Positions 31,280 through 41,883 of a stretch of 42,227 nucleotides of DNA are shown piece by piece. Under the pieces are notes generated by a model. It saw only the letters and a program-made list of their open reading frames with translations, had not been told where the DNA came from and did no database searches. Source of the DNA: CAVOKN01 sp963696505 (GTDB taxonomy: Bacteria; Pseudomonadota; Gammaproteobacteria; Burkholderiales; Rhodocyclaceae); the NCBI GenBank assembly GCA_963696505.1, contig CAVOKN010000032.1, positions 1-42,227 on the forward strand. Direction: 5' to 3'. Made by a program: the position numbers and the translations under genes. How positions within the stretch are numbered: position 1 is the stretch's first letter; every line of letters begins with the position of its first letter.

Positions 31280-32128
31280 CTATTTCTCCACATGCCGCAG
31301 GGACAGATCGATGGCGCGGACATCCTTGGTCAGCACGCCGATCGAGATGCGGTGAACGCCGGTTTCCGCGATTCGTCTGACGTGTTCCAGGCGGACGCCA
31401 CCCGAGGCTTCCAGTTCTGCCCGATCCCCGGCGATGCGTGCGGCCTCGCGCATCTGATCCAGGTCCATGTTGTCCAGCAGGATCATCGTGGCGCCTGCGT
31501 CAAGCGCCTCCTTGAGTTGTGCGAGGGTCTCGACTTCGATCTGGATGAACACGTTCGACGGGGCGATGCGCCGCGCGGAAGTCAGTGCGGCGGTGACGCC
31601 TCCGGCGGCGATGATGTGGTTCTCCTTGATCAGGATTCCGTCGTAGAGCCCGAGTCGGTGGTTCGTTCCGCCTCCGGTGTGCACCGCGTACTTCTGCGCC
31701 AGGCGCAAGCCCGGCAGGGTCTTGCGGGTGTCAACGATCTTCGCGCCGGTGCCGGCCACCGCCTGGACATACTTGCGGGTAACTGTCGCGGTCCCAGACA
31801 GCAACTGGAGGAAGTTCAGCGCCTGCCGCTCGGCGGTGAGCAGCGCCCGGGTCTCGGCAGAAACGTCGCATAGCGTCTGGCCGGCCGCCACCGCGTCACC
31901 GTCCTGGGCATGCCAGACGATGCTCGCGCGCCGGTCCAGGGTGCGGAAGCAGGCGTCGAACCAGGCGGTGCCGCACAGCACCGCATCCTCGCGGCAGATG
32001 ACCTTGCCCTGGGCTGCGTGGCCCGCTTCGGTCAGCAGGGCGGTGAGATCGCCGCTGCCGACATCCTCCGCCAGCGCTGCCGCGACATTCCTCTGCACCT
32101 CGACCGACAGTTGATCCGACATGTTCAT
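31280..32128 (-). CDS. nadC: Nicotinate-nucleotide pyrophosphorylase (quinolinate phosphoribosyltransferase)
   Basis: This 282-residue protein starts MNMSDQLSVEVQRNVAAALA. It has EDVGSGDLT at the N-terminus, NFLQLLSGTATVTRKYV, VDTRKTLPGLRLAQKYAV and HTGGGTNHRLGLYDGILIK, then KENHI, IEVET and the phosphate-binding SGGVR. It turns quinolinate and PRPP into nicotinate mononucleotide in de novo NAD synthesis. nadA and nadB are not nearby. A second ATG two codons in is possible. It is divergent from the HDAC-family gene. Confidence 0.93.
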   Translation of the reverse strand: MNMSDQLSVEVQRNVAAALAEDVGSGDLTALLTEAGHAAQGKVICREDAVLCGTAWFDACFRTLDRRASIVWHAQDGDAVAAGQTLCDVSAETRALLTAERQALNFLQLLSGTATVTRKYVQAVAGTGAKIVDTRKTLPGLRLAQKYAVHTGGGTNHRLGLYDGILIKENHIIAAGGVTAALTSARRIAPSNVFIQIEVETLAQLKEALDAGATMILLDNMDLDQMREAARIAGDRAELEASGGVRLEHVRRIAETGVHRISIGVLTKDVRAIDLSLRHVEK

Positions 32129-32373
32129 GGCGCCTGCCTTTCCGCCGCGCGTTTCTGTAGCGCATTCTAGCATTCGATCAGGCGTGTCCCCGCGGCTGCA
32201 CGTCGCGCCCGGAACCGGGTCGGTCGGGATATTCCACAGAGCGGCAATGCTGCGCGGTGGCCCGGGGTTTGCGGTGTTCGCGGCTGGCCGCATTGTCCGG
32301 ACGCGCCGGAGAAGTCAGTCCCTGCGGAGCGGCGCATAATCGAGATCGGGCGGCTCGGTTCGAGGAGGATTAG

Positions 32374-33324
32374 ATGGCGGCCGAAGTCCTGCTTTACGTC
32401 GGCGAATCCCTCGCCGGTTATCGCTTCCCAGACGGTCACCCGTTCGGCATCGACCGCCAGCGCGCCTTCTGGGACGAAGCACAGCGCCTGGACCTGCACC
32501 GCCGCGTCGCGCTGCGTGCGCCGCGACCCGCGACCCACGAGGAGTTGTGCCGCTTCCATACCTCCGAGCATATCGAGCGGGTGGCGGAGCGCTCCGCCGC
32601 CGGCGGCGGCTATCTCGACTACGGCGACACGCCCGTGTTCCCCGGCATCTTCGAAGCGGCCTCGGCGGTGATGGGGACCGCGCTCGACGCGCTGGAGCGG
32701 ATCATGGCGGGGGAGGCACGCTGCAGCTTCCAGCCGGTGGGCGGCCTCCACCATGCGCGGCCCCATGCTGCGGCCGGCTTCTGCGTGTTCAACGACCTCG
32801 GGCTGACGATCCGCACGCTGCGCGAGCTTCACGGCGTGCGCCGCGTGGCCTACGTGGACATCGACGTCCACCACGGCGACGGCGTGTTCTACAGCTTCGA
32901 GGACGATCCGGACCTGATCTTCGCCGACATCCACGAGGACGGGCGCTACCTCTACCCTGGCACCGGCTACCCCGAGGAGACCGGCATAGGCGTCGCGAGG
33001 GGAACCAAGCTCAACCTGCCGCTGCCCCCGGGCGCGGGCGACCGCGAGTTCTTCGCCGCCTGGGAAATGGTCATGGAGCACCTGCAGCGACACCGGCCCG
33101 ATTTCATCCTTTTCCAGTGCGGCGCCGACAGCCTGCGCGGCGATCCGCTGGCCCACCTCAACCTCACTCCGGCAGCCCACGCCCACGCCGCCCGCAGCCT
33201 GAACCGCCTCGCGCAAGAGACCTGCGGCGGCCGGCTGATGGTCTTTGGCGGGGGCGGCTACAAGCTCTCCAACCTTGCGCCCGCCTGGTGCGCAGTGCTT
33301 TCGGAACTGCTGCGCGGCGACTGA
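32374..33324 (+). CDS. Histone deacetylase-family amidohydrolase
   Basis: The 316-residue protein has the HDAC fold signatures: GLHHARPHAAAGFCVFND, VDIDVHHGDGVFYSF with the zinc Asp and His, FQCGADSL and GGGGYKLSN with the transition-state Tyr. A strong Shine-Dalgarno (GAGGAGG) precedes the ATG. Bacterial members include AcuC and acetylpolyamine amidohydrolases. The substrate here may be an acetyl-lysine or acetylated polyamine. It is followed at 150 bp by the hydrogen-sensor genes, with no evident functional link. Confidence 0.88.
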   Translation: MAAEVLLYVGESLAGYRFPDGHPFGIDRQRAFWDEAQRLDLHRRVALRAPRPATHEELCRFHTSEHIERVAERSAAGGGYLDYGDTPVFPGIFEAASAVMGTALDALERIMAGEARCSFQPVGGLHHARPHAAAGFCVFNDLGLTIRTLRELHGVRRVAYVDIDVHHGDGVFYSFEDDPDLIFADIHEDGRYLYPGTGYPEETGIGVARGTKLNLPLPPGAGDREFFAAWEMVMEHLQRHRPDFILFQCGADSLRGDPLAHLNLTPAAHAHAARSLNRLAQETCGGRLMVFGGGGYKLSNLAPAWCAVLSELLRGD

Positions 33325-33476
33325 GGTCGCGGGCACCGGCTACGACGTCGAGGCGGTGGGGGTCGAGTCAGCGCAAGCGAGTCTCCTCGCGGTATGCTGC
33401 GCGCTCTTGCGCGATTCGGAGGGGACCGCGTGGTAGACAAAAGCAAGGGCTTGCCGGCCGCGGGCGGGGGCGGACG

Positions 33477-34932
<1,456 letters not shown>

Positions 34933-34946
<14 letters not shown>

Positions 34947-35961
34947 TGCAACCCCTGGCGCGCAGTTGAGCGTCCTCTGGCTGCAATCCGGCGGCTGCGG
35001 TGGCTGCACCATGTCGCTGCTGTGCTCGGAATCCCGCGACCTGTTCGGCACCCTGGAGGCTTCCGGTTTGCGCCTGCTGTGGCACCCCAGCCTGTCGGAG
35101 GAAAGCGGGGCCGCGGCAGCGCGCCTCCTGGCGCGCTGCGCGAGCGGCGAGATCGCGCTGGACGTGCTGTGCCTGGAAGGCGCGCTGCTGCGCGGCCCGG
35201 ACGGCACGGGGCGATTCCACATCCATGCCGGTAGCGGCCTCGCGATGGTCGAATGGGTGCGGCGTCTCGCGGCGGTGGCGCGCTACACCGTGGCGATCGG
35301 CAGTTGCGCGGCCTTCGGCGGCGTGGTCACCGCGGGCGACAATCCCACCGATGCATGCGGCATGCAGTACGAATCGGACATCGCCGGCGGCCTGCTCGGC
35401 GCCGGCTACCGCAGCCGCGGCGGCCTGCCGGTGATCAACGTTTCCGGCTGCCCGCCCCATCCCGGCTGGATCACCGACACTCTGACCGCGCTGGCGCTGG
35501 GGGCACTGGGCGAGAACGACCTCGACCGCTACGGCCGGCCGCGCTTTTTCGCCGACAGCCTGGTGCACCACGGCTGCACGCGCAACGAGTACTACGAGTT
35601 CAAGGCCAGCGCCCACAAGGCATCGGACCTGGGCTGCCTGATGGAAAACATGGGCTGCAAGGGCACCCAGGCCCATGCCGATTGCAACACACGGCTGTGG
35701 AACGGCGGCGGCTCCTGCGTGCGCGGCGGCTATGCCTGCATCAGCTGCACCGAGCCCGGTTTCGAGGAACCGGGCCACCCATTCGCCGAGACGCCGAAGA
35801 TCGCCGGCATCCCCATCGCCCTCCCCACCGACATGCCCAAGGCATGGTTCGTGGCGCTCGCCGCGCTGTCCAAGTCGGCCACCCCGAAGCGGGTGCGGGA
35901 GAACGCGGTGGCCGACCACCAGGTGGTCGTTCCGGCGGTGCGCAAGACCCAGCTACGCTGA
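34933..35961 (+). CDS. hoxB: Regulatory [NiFe]-hydrogenase small subunit
   Basis: A 342-residue protein starting MAQRDATPGAQLSVLWLQ. There is no Tat signal peptide, as expected for a cytoplasmic H2 sensor. The proximal cluster uses C22 and C25 (GGCGGCTM), GSCAAFGG and GCPPHPGW. Distal and medial clusters are formed by HHGCTRNEYY, LGCLMENMGCKG, CNTRLW, GGGSCVRGGYACISC. It overlaps hoxA by 14 bp. With HoxC it would detect hydrogen and pass the signal to a histidine kinase, normally HoxJ. Confidence 0.9.
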
Positions 35962-36020
35962 ATAGCCGTCCTGCAGGCACTGACTTTCACCCTGACTCCT
36001 CACTTCCACTCCCTCACGTA

Positions 36021-37463
36021 ATGCAACGCCTGGTCGTCGGCCCCTTCAACCGCGTCGAAGGTGACCTCGAAGTGACCCTCGACTTGCAGGACGGCAAAGT
36101 GGCGGCGGCGCGCGTCAACTCGCCGCTGTACCGCGGGTTCGAGCAGATCCTGCGCGGCAAGCCGCCGCTGGACGCGCTGGTGTTCACGCCGCGCATCTGT
36201 GGCATCTGCTCGGTGTCCCAGTCCAGCGCCGCAGCCCTGGCGCTGGCGGACGCCATGGGGTTGCGTCCGGCGCCCAACGGCCGCATCGTGCGCAACCTCA
36301 TCCTCGCGGCGGAAAACCTGGCCGACCACCTGAGCCACTTTTACCTGTTCTTCATGCCCGACTTCGCCCGCGCCGGCTATGCCGCGCGGCACTGGCACGC
36401 CGGCGCCGCGCAGCGCTTCCGCGCGGTGCAGGGCACGGCCACCACGGAGGCGCTGCCGGCGCGCGCCGGCCTGCTGTCGCTGATGGGGATCCTTGCGGGC
36501 AAGTGGCCCCATACCCTGGCCATCCAGCCCGGTGGCAGCACGCGGGCGGTGGAGCGGGCCGAGACCCTGCGCCTGTTCGTGGCACTGCGGGAATTCCGGC
36601 TCTTCCTGGAGCGTCGGCTCTTCGGCGATGGCCTGGAAGCCGTGGCGGCCCTGGACGGCGCGGCCGCCCTCGATCGTTGGTTGGCGCAGGGCGATCGCGG
36701 CGACTTCGGTCGTTTCCTGGAGATTGCCGCCGACTTGCGACTGGACACGCTGGGCCGCGGCCCCGATCGCTTCCTGAGCTACGGCGCCTACGCGCAGGAG
36801 ACCAGCGCCCTGTTCTCGCCGGGCGTGTGGGACGCAGGCCTGAAGCCCCTGGATACCGCGCAGATTGCGGAAGACATCAGCCAGTCCTGGCTGGGCGGCG
36901 CCGACCGGCCGCTGCACCCGTCAGCGGGCGTCACACGTCCGCTCGCCGACAAGGCCGGCGCCTATACCTGGTGCAAGGCGCCGCGACTCGCGGGCATGAC
37001 GATGGAAACCGGCGCCCTGGCGCGGCAGCAGGTGCACGGCCATCCCCTGATCCGCGATCTGGTGGCGGCGTCCGGCGGCAACGTGCGCAACCGCGTCGTC
37101 GCCCGGCTGCTGGAACTCGCGCTGGTGGTGCCGCGCATGGAGCAGTGGCTGCGCGAACTGGCGCCCGGCGAACCCTTCTGCAGCCACGGTACCGTCCCCG
37201 GGCAGGCGCATGGCGTCGGGCTGGTGGAAGCAGCGCGCGGCAGCCTCGGCCACTGGCTGCACATCGAGCACGGCCGCATCCACAATTACCAGATCGTCGC
37301 GCCCACCACCTGGAACTTCTCTCCGCGCGATGCCGCCGGCAACCCCGGCCCGCTGGAGCAGGCCCTGGTCGGCGCTCCCGTGGAGTCGGGCGAGGAAACG
37401 CCGGTTGCCGTGCAGCACGTCGTGCGCTCCTTCGATCCGTGCATGGTGTGCACGGTGCATTGA
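36021..37463 (+). CDS. hoxC: Regulatory [NiFe]-hydrogenase large subunit
   Basis: The 480-residue protein starts MQRLVVGPFNRVEGDLEVTL. The NiFe site ligands are C60 and C63 in RICGICSVSQ, and C474 and C477 in DPCMVCTVH. Position 67 is Gln where energy-conserving hydrogenases usually have His. The protein ends at the ligand His (480), so there is no C-terminal extension to be cleaved, a known trait of regulatory hydrogenases. It lies 59 bp behind hoxB. No kinase gene follows. Confidence 0.9.
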   Translation: MQRLVVGPFNRVEGDLEVTLDLQDGKVAAARVNSPLYRGFEQILRGKPPLDALVFTPRICGICSVSQSSAAALALADAMGLRPAPNGRIVRNLILAAENLADHLSHFYLFFMPDFARAGYAARHWHAGAAQRFRAVQGTATTEALPARAGLLSLMGILAGKWPHTLAIQPGGSTRAVERAETLRLFVALREFRLFLERRLFGDGLEAVAALDGAAALDRWLAQGDRGDFGRFLEIAADLRLDTLGRGPDRFLSYGAYAQETSALFSPGVWDAGLKPLDTAQIAEDISQSWLGGADRPLHPSAGVTRPLADKAGAYTWCKAPRLAGMTMETGALARQQVHGHPLIRDLVAASGGNVRNRVVARLLELALVVPRMEQWLRELAPGEPFCSHGTVPGQAHGVGLVEAARGSLGHWLHIEHGRIHNYQIVAPTTWNFSPRDAAGNPGPLEQALVGAPVESGEETPVAVQHVVRSFDPCMVCTVH

Positions 37464-37601
37464 CCCTGCATTCCGCGGCGGGCGCTACGGGGTCGTTGCA
37501 GGCGCGCGTCGCGAATGTTCGACGTCCCTGCGACCGCAGCGATTGATTGAGCGACTGCGCAATGCCGTTGGCACGTCGTCCGCCGAGCGCAGCCGCCGGG
37601 A

Positions 37602-38531
37602 TCAGAACTTCACGAGTTCGACCCGCCGGTTCTTCGCGCCCGTCCTCCGTCCGGTTGTCGGCGACCGGCCGCTCCATACCATGGCCGACGCTGCGCAGTC
37701 GCGCGGCCGGAGTACCCGCCGCCTGGATCGCCTCGCGCACCGCGCGCGCCCGGTTGTCGCTCAGCGTCTTGTTTGCGGCCGGCTGGCCGACGTTGTCGGT
37801 GTGGCCTTCGACACTCAACTTCAGCGCCGGCTGGGCGCGCATCAGAGCGGCGTTCTCGTCGATCGTCGCCCTTGCGCTCGCGGGCACGTCCCACTTGCCG
37901 GTCTCGGAATTGACGTACAGCGTCGCAAAGCCGTCCTTCTCGATCGCGTCCAGCAGCGCCTTCGCGGTGACGACCTGCGCCGCCTCGTCAGAGGCGACGA
38001 CGACCTTGTACGTCTCCCAGCGACCGCCGACGACGGCGGAGTCACTGCCGACCCGGACCCAAACCTCGCGGCCATCGACCGTCACGCTCGCAACGACCCG
38101 GTCCCCCAGCGTCGTGAGGGCCGGGTCGAGCAGCAGCTTCGCACCGGGCAGCTTGCTCAGCGCGTTCGCGTAGTTCGCCGCGATGTACTTCGGCTCGGCG
38201 CGCTGCGCTGCCACGGTGGCACGGTGGCACGGTATAGGACCTCGGTCTTACGCCCCAGCACGTTGCGGCTGCCGCCTGGCCAGGTGAAGGCGTGCGACGC
38301 GTTCGCCGCGTCGCATTTCGCGATCGCGTAGCCGGGGGATGCGATTCGGGAACATCGCCGGGTCCTGGCAGCCCTTGGTATCGTTCGCGGCGGACTGCCC
38401 GTGCGCCGGGGCAGGCGATGCGAACGGCAGCAGCAGGGCCAAAGCCGCCACGAGGGCAGACGGAGCGAGCAGGCGCCGCGCGATATCGTGCAGCGCAGGG
38501 GGAGGGATCTCGTTGCAGAACTCTTCGTCAT
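37602..38531 (-). pseudogene. OmpA-family outer membrane protein, at least four lesions
   Basis: From an ATG at 38531 (AAAGGAC before it), pieces in different frames rebuild an OmpA-type protein. A signal peptide (SALVAALALLLPFASPAPAHG) is followed by GYAIAKCDAANASHAFTWPG, KYIAANYANALSKLPGAKLL and the OmpA peptidoglycan domain LSVEGHTDNVGQPAANKTLS. The end would be NRRVELVKF. Lesions are a G-run at 38498-38502, a G-run at 38334-38338, an 8-bp tandem duplication at 38212-38233, and a lost or gained base near 37635. Removing one 8-bp copy restores YRATVAAQRAEPKYI exactly. The homopolymer changes could be sequencing errors, but the duplication cannot easily be. Confidence 0.75.
38212..38233. repeat. 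8-bp tandem duplication CACGGTGG
   Basis: Two perfect copies of CACGGTGG plus a partial third (CACGGT). One copy is a replication-slippage insertion that puts the OmpA gene out of frame. Confidence 0.85.
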
Positions 38532-39440
38532 GAGGCTGTCCTTTCGAAGTCGTATGGCAAACGCGCCCAGGCTGCGCGCCGCCCGGAACCCGGTAATTGT
38601 CCAAGGACTTTGGCCGCGTGCTTCGTGATGCAGGTCGCGTTTCGATTGGCATCCCACCGACAGTTGTTGATCGACACTTGCCGGTCCCCGAAGCGGGCTC
38701 CTTGGTCGGCAAGTCGGCCGTTGCCGACATTCACCACATCCCGCAAGCGGGCGTTCAGCAACGACCGCTTCTATCCGAAACCTGCCCCTTTGACTACGCG
38801 AGCAACTCGGCCTTTATAGTCAGTCCGTTCGCATTCCAGCATGGTCAAGATCGGTACGTCTCGTATGCCGCCAGTGGGTCATCAACCATCTCCGACGGCA
38901 TTACCCACGTCATCGGTCACCGGTTAGCCCGGAAACCTGAACGGCGGTTTCGGTCATCCCGTCATTCGGATCCAACCCAATATAGTCAGACCGTCCAGCC
39001 GCAAGCGAACGGCAGCAATGGACTTGTAAGCTAGCTTAGGCAATCGACCGGGCCTTCGGGGCGATCCGTGACCGGAGGCCTCCTGCGCTTTCCGGGCCCG
39101 ACACCGACCGGAAAGACACCAGTTCTAACCAACTAATTCGAACCTGGAACCTTTACCCTGTGGAAGATCTCCAGCGCCAGGCTTTGAACGGCCGCATCGT
39201 TTTGCAGGTAGGAGGGCAGGCGCTTGGGTGGCGACAGCACCCATCGTCGCACGGGTGGTGCGGCATGACGTCCTGGTGCGCGATGCGCTCGACGGCTGAC
39301 TTACCGTCCGGCTCGACCTGGTGCTCGGCGGCGACTTCGATCTCATGCAGCAGCCACTAGCGGCAATATGGCCGTCTTGGGCGGCGGAGCGCGCGTGCTG
39401 CGAGGCCGCCCGCCTTCTGGCGGGGCGGCGCGCCGCAAGC
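38532..39440. other. Region with no gene seen; degenerate repeat traces
   Basis: I see no convincing coding sequence on either strand in these 909 bp; frames are short and of low coding character. It contains GAACGGCAGCAATG at 39007-39020, which recurs at 41066-41079. The text near 38930-39000 resembles decayed dispersed repeats. The GC content looks lower than in the left part. Confidence 0.5.
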
Positions 39441-40038
39441 TCAGTGGTGGCGCTCGAACTCCAGGATGGCGCGCACGAACGCAGTGCCGATCGGCAAGCC
39501 GGCCACGAAGGCGTCACCTTGAACACGGTGTTCAACGCCGTGGCCGCTTCCTCCGACAGCGTCACCGCGACGCCGCAACCTTGAGGAAATCGTCATTGCC
39601 TCTCACGCTGCCCCGCGGGAGCGCCAGATCGAACAGCGGCACACGAGCGAGCAGGCTGTCGTTGACCGTCACCAGCCCGGTCAGCACCGGCCCGGTGCCG
39701 GCGAGGTCGATGATGAAGGCGGACAGCTCGACGCGCGTGGCACCCGCGGTGAGCGACAGACCGCCCGAGTGATCGATCTCCGCCTTGACCGTGCCCAGAT
39801 CGACCGCACCAGCAGTGATCGGGAACGTCGCGAAGACGCCCTCCTTGGTCTTGGCGCGGCCCAGGGAGAGCGCGGCCGGGGCGACCTTCAGGGTGGTGAG
39901 CGCGCCCAGGAAGTCCTGCGACAGGCGCACCGAGGTGCTGCCGGCCCGGGTTGCTTCGGTCGGAGCGGATTGCGCAACAATAACGGCGGTGAGGCTCAGG
40001 CCGACGGCGGCGGCGGCCAGCAGGTTGCGAAAGGTCAT
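39441..40038 (-). pseudogene. Secreted protein of unknown function, two frameshifts
   Basis: The first frame from ATG 40038 has a signal peptide (LLAAAAVGLSLTAVIVA) and a beta-rich body (VRLSQDFLGALTTLKVAPAA, GGLSLTAGATRVELSAFIID, VLTGLVTVNDSLLARVPLFD). It stops after NDDFLKVAASR. The next frame continues TLSEEAATALNTVFKV, and a third would give FVAGLPIGTAFVRAILEFER. One base lost near 39580 and one near 39518 would account for this. The family resembles proteins with HtaA-like repeats, but I cannot name it. Confidence 0.6.
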
Positions 40039-40208
40039 GGCGAAGAATCTCCTAATCGATCGTATCGGTAAGGGCGGAGACTGCCGGGTCCCCGGCCGCC
40101 CCGCACGGCGTTAGCAGTCGCCTGCCCGGCAATGCAGCACGGCGTACGCATGGTGACTTCAGGCCGGAGATTCCGGCCGTAACCCAAACTGACTACTTCG
40201 AACAAGAC

Positions 40209-40226
40209 TTGAACTGATAAGTTCAA
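40209..40226. promoter_or_regulatory. Perfect inverted repeat, TetR operator candidate
   Basis: TTGAAC-TGATAA-GTTCAA is a perfect 6-6-6 palindrome placed between the secreted-protein gene and the TetR relic, a typical position and size for a TetR-family operator. Confidence 0.5.
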
Positions 40227-40265
40227 TGCAAGACCCAATGGGTCTCATCGGCCGACTTTCGGTAA

Positions 40266-40648
40266 GGAACAGCAACACACGGTGCGCGAGGACGGATCCT
40301 TTACGCCACCTATGCCCTGATCGCCCAAAAGGGTTACAATTGATGACGGTCGACGAGGTGTCGGCCGAGATGGACATCGCCAAGGCGACCCTCTACAAGC
40401 ACTTCGACTCGAAAGAGTCCTTGGCCGCGGCGCGCATAATCCGGCTGCTGGAGCGGGCGCTCGCGTTTCTCGCCAGCCTGCCGCCGGAGATGCCGGCGGC
40501 GTACAAAGTGCGGGCGGTGCTGCGTTGGGCGGAGATAGGAGGTCCAAAACCACCCTCGGCAAGCAACTCAGGGATTCCAAATCGGTGCAATCGTTACAGG
40601 ACGATGTCAGCAGTCGTCGCGCGGAAGCTGCATGCTGATAAAGCCTGA
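40266..40648 (+). pseudogene. TetR-family regulator, frameshifted and truncated
   Basis: One frame reads GRILYATYALIAQKGYN and ends in TGA at 40341. The next reads LMTVDEVSAEMDIAKATLYK, then HFDSKESLAAARIIRLLERA. Together they form the TetR helix-turn-helix. One missing T near 40340 (AATTTG to AATTG) explains the break. After about residue 90 the normal effector domain is absent and the remaining frame ends at 40648 with unrelated sequence. There is no ATG in the first frame. Confidence 0.65.
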
Positions 40649-40767
40649 AGACCGCGCCAGAATCACAACGCAAGTCGCGCCGTGTGTCGCCAGGGCGGCC
40701 GCCGAGGCCATCTCGGTGACCCACGGCACGGGCGCTCCGCGACGAGCGAGATCGGATCCTTTTCGAG

Positions 40768-40990
40768 CTACCAAGCGATGCGCTGATCGAATTCGTAGTC
40801 CGGCGCCGGCTAGCCCTTCGGGTCGCACTCGGTCGGCGCGGCATAGGGCATCTCGCACAGCGGCGGGCCACGGGCCGGCACCATGGGAGGGGCGCGCCCG
40901 GCTCACGGAGATGATGGAAGATTCGGCGAATGCTCCGCGCCTCGGCGATGACGTCGATGATGTGCATCACTCCGCCGCAGCCGATGGAAT
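40768..40990 (-). pseudogene. C-terminal relic of an IS91-type (Y2) transposase
   Basis: Read leftward: GCGGVMHIIDVIAEARSIRR, IFHHLREPGAP, then after a frame change PARGPPLCEMPYAAPTECDP, an in-frame TAG, and PAPDYEFDQRIAW before the final stop at 40768. The C-rich opening, RSIRRIFHHL and the terminal YEFDQRIAW are hallmarks of IS91-family transposase C-termini. The N-terminal HUH and tyrosine region is absent. It is a short remnant, not a functional element. Confidence 0.6.
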
Positions 40991-41600
40991 GGTCCTGCTG
41001 GACTACCGTTTCCGGGATAGGACGAGTATCGGGTATGGCCGAAGAGCCACCGCGTCAGAGGCTCCGAACGGCAGCAATGTGCGCTAACCGGGCACTGAGG
41101 ATGCCACAGGCATCAGGCGGGTATGGGTCGGCTGACGTCAGCCGACCACGAAACGTCAGTGACAGCTTAGAGCCTGGAGCGGCCAGCCAGACGGTGAGCC
41201 GCGAAATCCGCTGCCAACGGCCGGATCAGTTTAAGCCGCTGTTCAGATCTTCCAGGTCAGCGGGAGCCCCCGACCTGCACCCGCCTGATGACGTCTTCAA
41301 ATGCGTGGCAGCTGACCGACCAGCGAGCTGCCGCTCGACGTGAATCTCAACGTGGGCCTGGTCACGGCCTGACCGGCCATTGGGAGATGTCGCTGCCAAC
41401 GGCCGCAATGTGCAGGCTACCGTCGAAGCACGGACAACTTCATTTATTCTTGTGCTTCTCCCTATCGAATTCCAAGCTGGTCATCCCTAACCGCGAACGG
41501 CACGGCCCGAATTTCAAACAGTGGTCCAGTTTCAATTGTCTGAAAGCCGCCAGACTTGTAGGATTCGACCCTCATCTGAGCATGAAACGGGATACTGCCC
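40991..41600. other. Region with no gene seen; degenerate repeats
   Basis: No convincing gene. It holds GAACGGCAGCAATG (41066-41079), AACGGCCGCAATG (41398-41410) and two copies of CTGCCAACGGCC (41211-41222 and 41393-41404), so it is a mosaic of a decayed repeat family. Confidence 0.5.
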
Positions 41601-41883
41601 ATGCGCTCGACCCGACAGTTCAAGATCACCTCGCCGGACGACATGGCCGAAACCGTTCCAGCCAAGGTCGCCTCCGGCGAGAACGCCACCGAGAGCGAGG
41701 TCATCCGCCACGGTTCGCGCGTTTTGATCTCGTCTGCGATCAGGCAGTCCAGGCTTGGCGGCCGCACCGAGGTCCTCGCCGCCACGGCACGCCTGGAAGA
41801 AGACCCTTTCTCTATCCATCCCGGCATCCCAGGGTCCAGCGCGGCTCGCGGCGACACATAAAGAACGAATCGCCAAGACGTGA
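41601..41883 (+). pseudogene. parD: ParD-type antitoxin, decayed
   Basis: The N-terminus MRSTRQFKITSPDDMAETVP and ASGENATESEVIRHGSRVL match the ribbon-helix-helix domain of ParD-like antitoxins. Later pieces are CDQAVQAW in a second frame, RTEVLAATARLEEDP back in the first, and ARLAATHKERIAKT in a third, ending at TGA 41881. At least three frame changes are needed. Intact ParD is about 80-95 residues, and the total length here agrees. Confidence 0.65.

Noticed and set aside
36931..38214. Single long minus-strand frame crossing hoxC and the OmpA gene
   Set aside because: Its C-terminal part is an Arg/Pro-rich translation of hoxC's complement; only the N-terminal part (OmpA domain) is real coding sequence.
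39125..39430. Possible protein remnant read on the minus strand (VEPDGKSAVERIAHQDVMPHH)
   Set aside because: Fragment of about 60 residues with Cys/His but no match I can name; frames are short on both strands.
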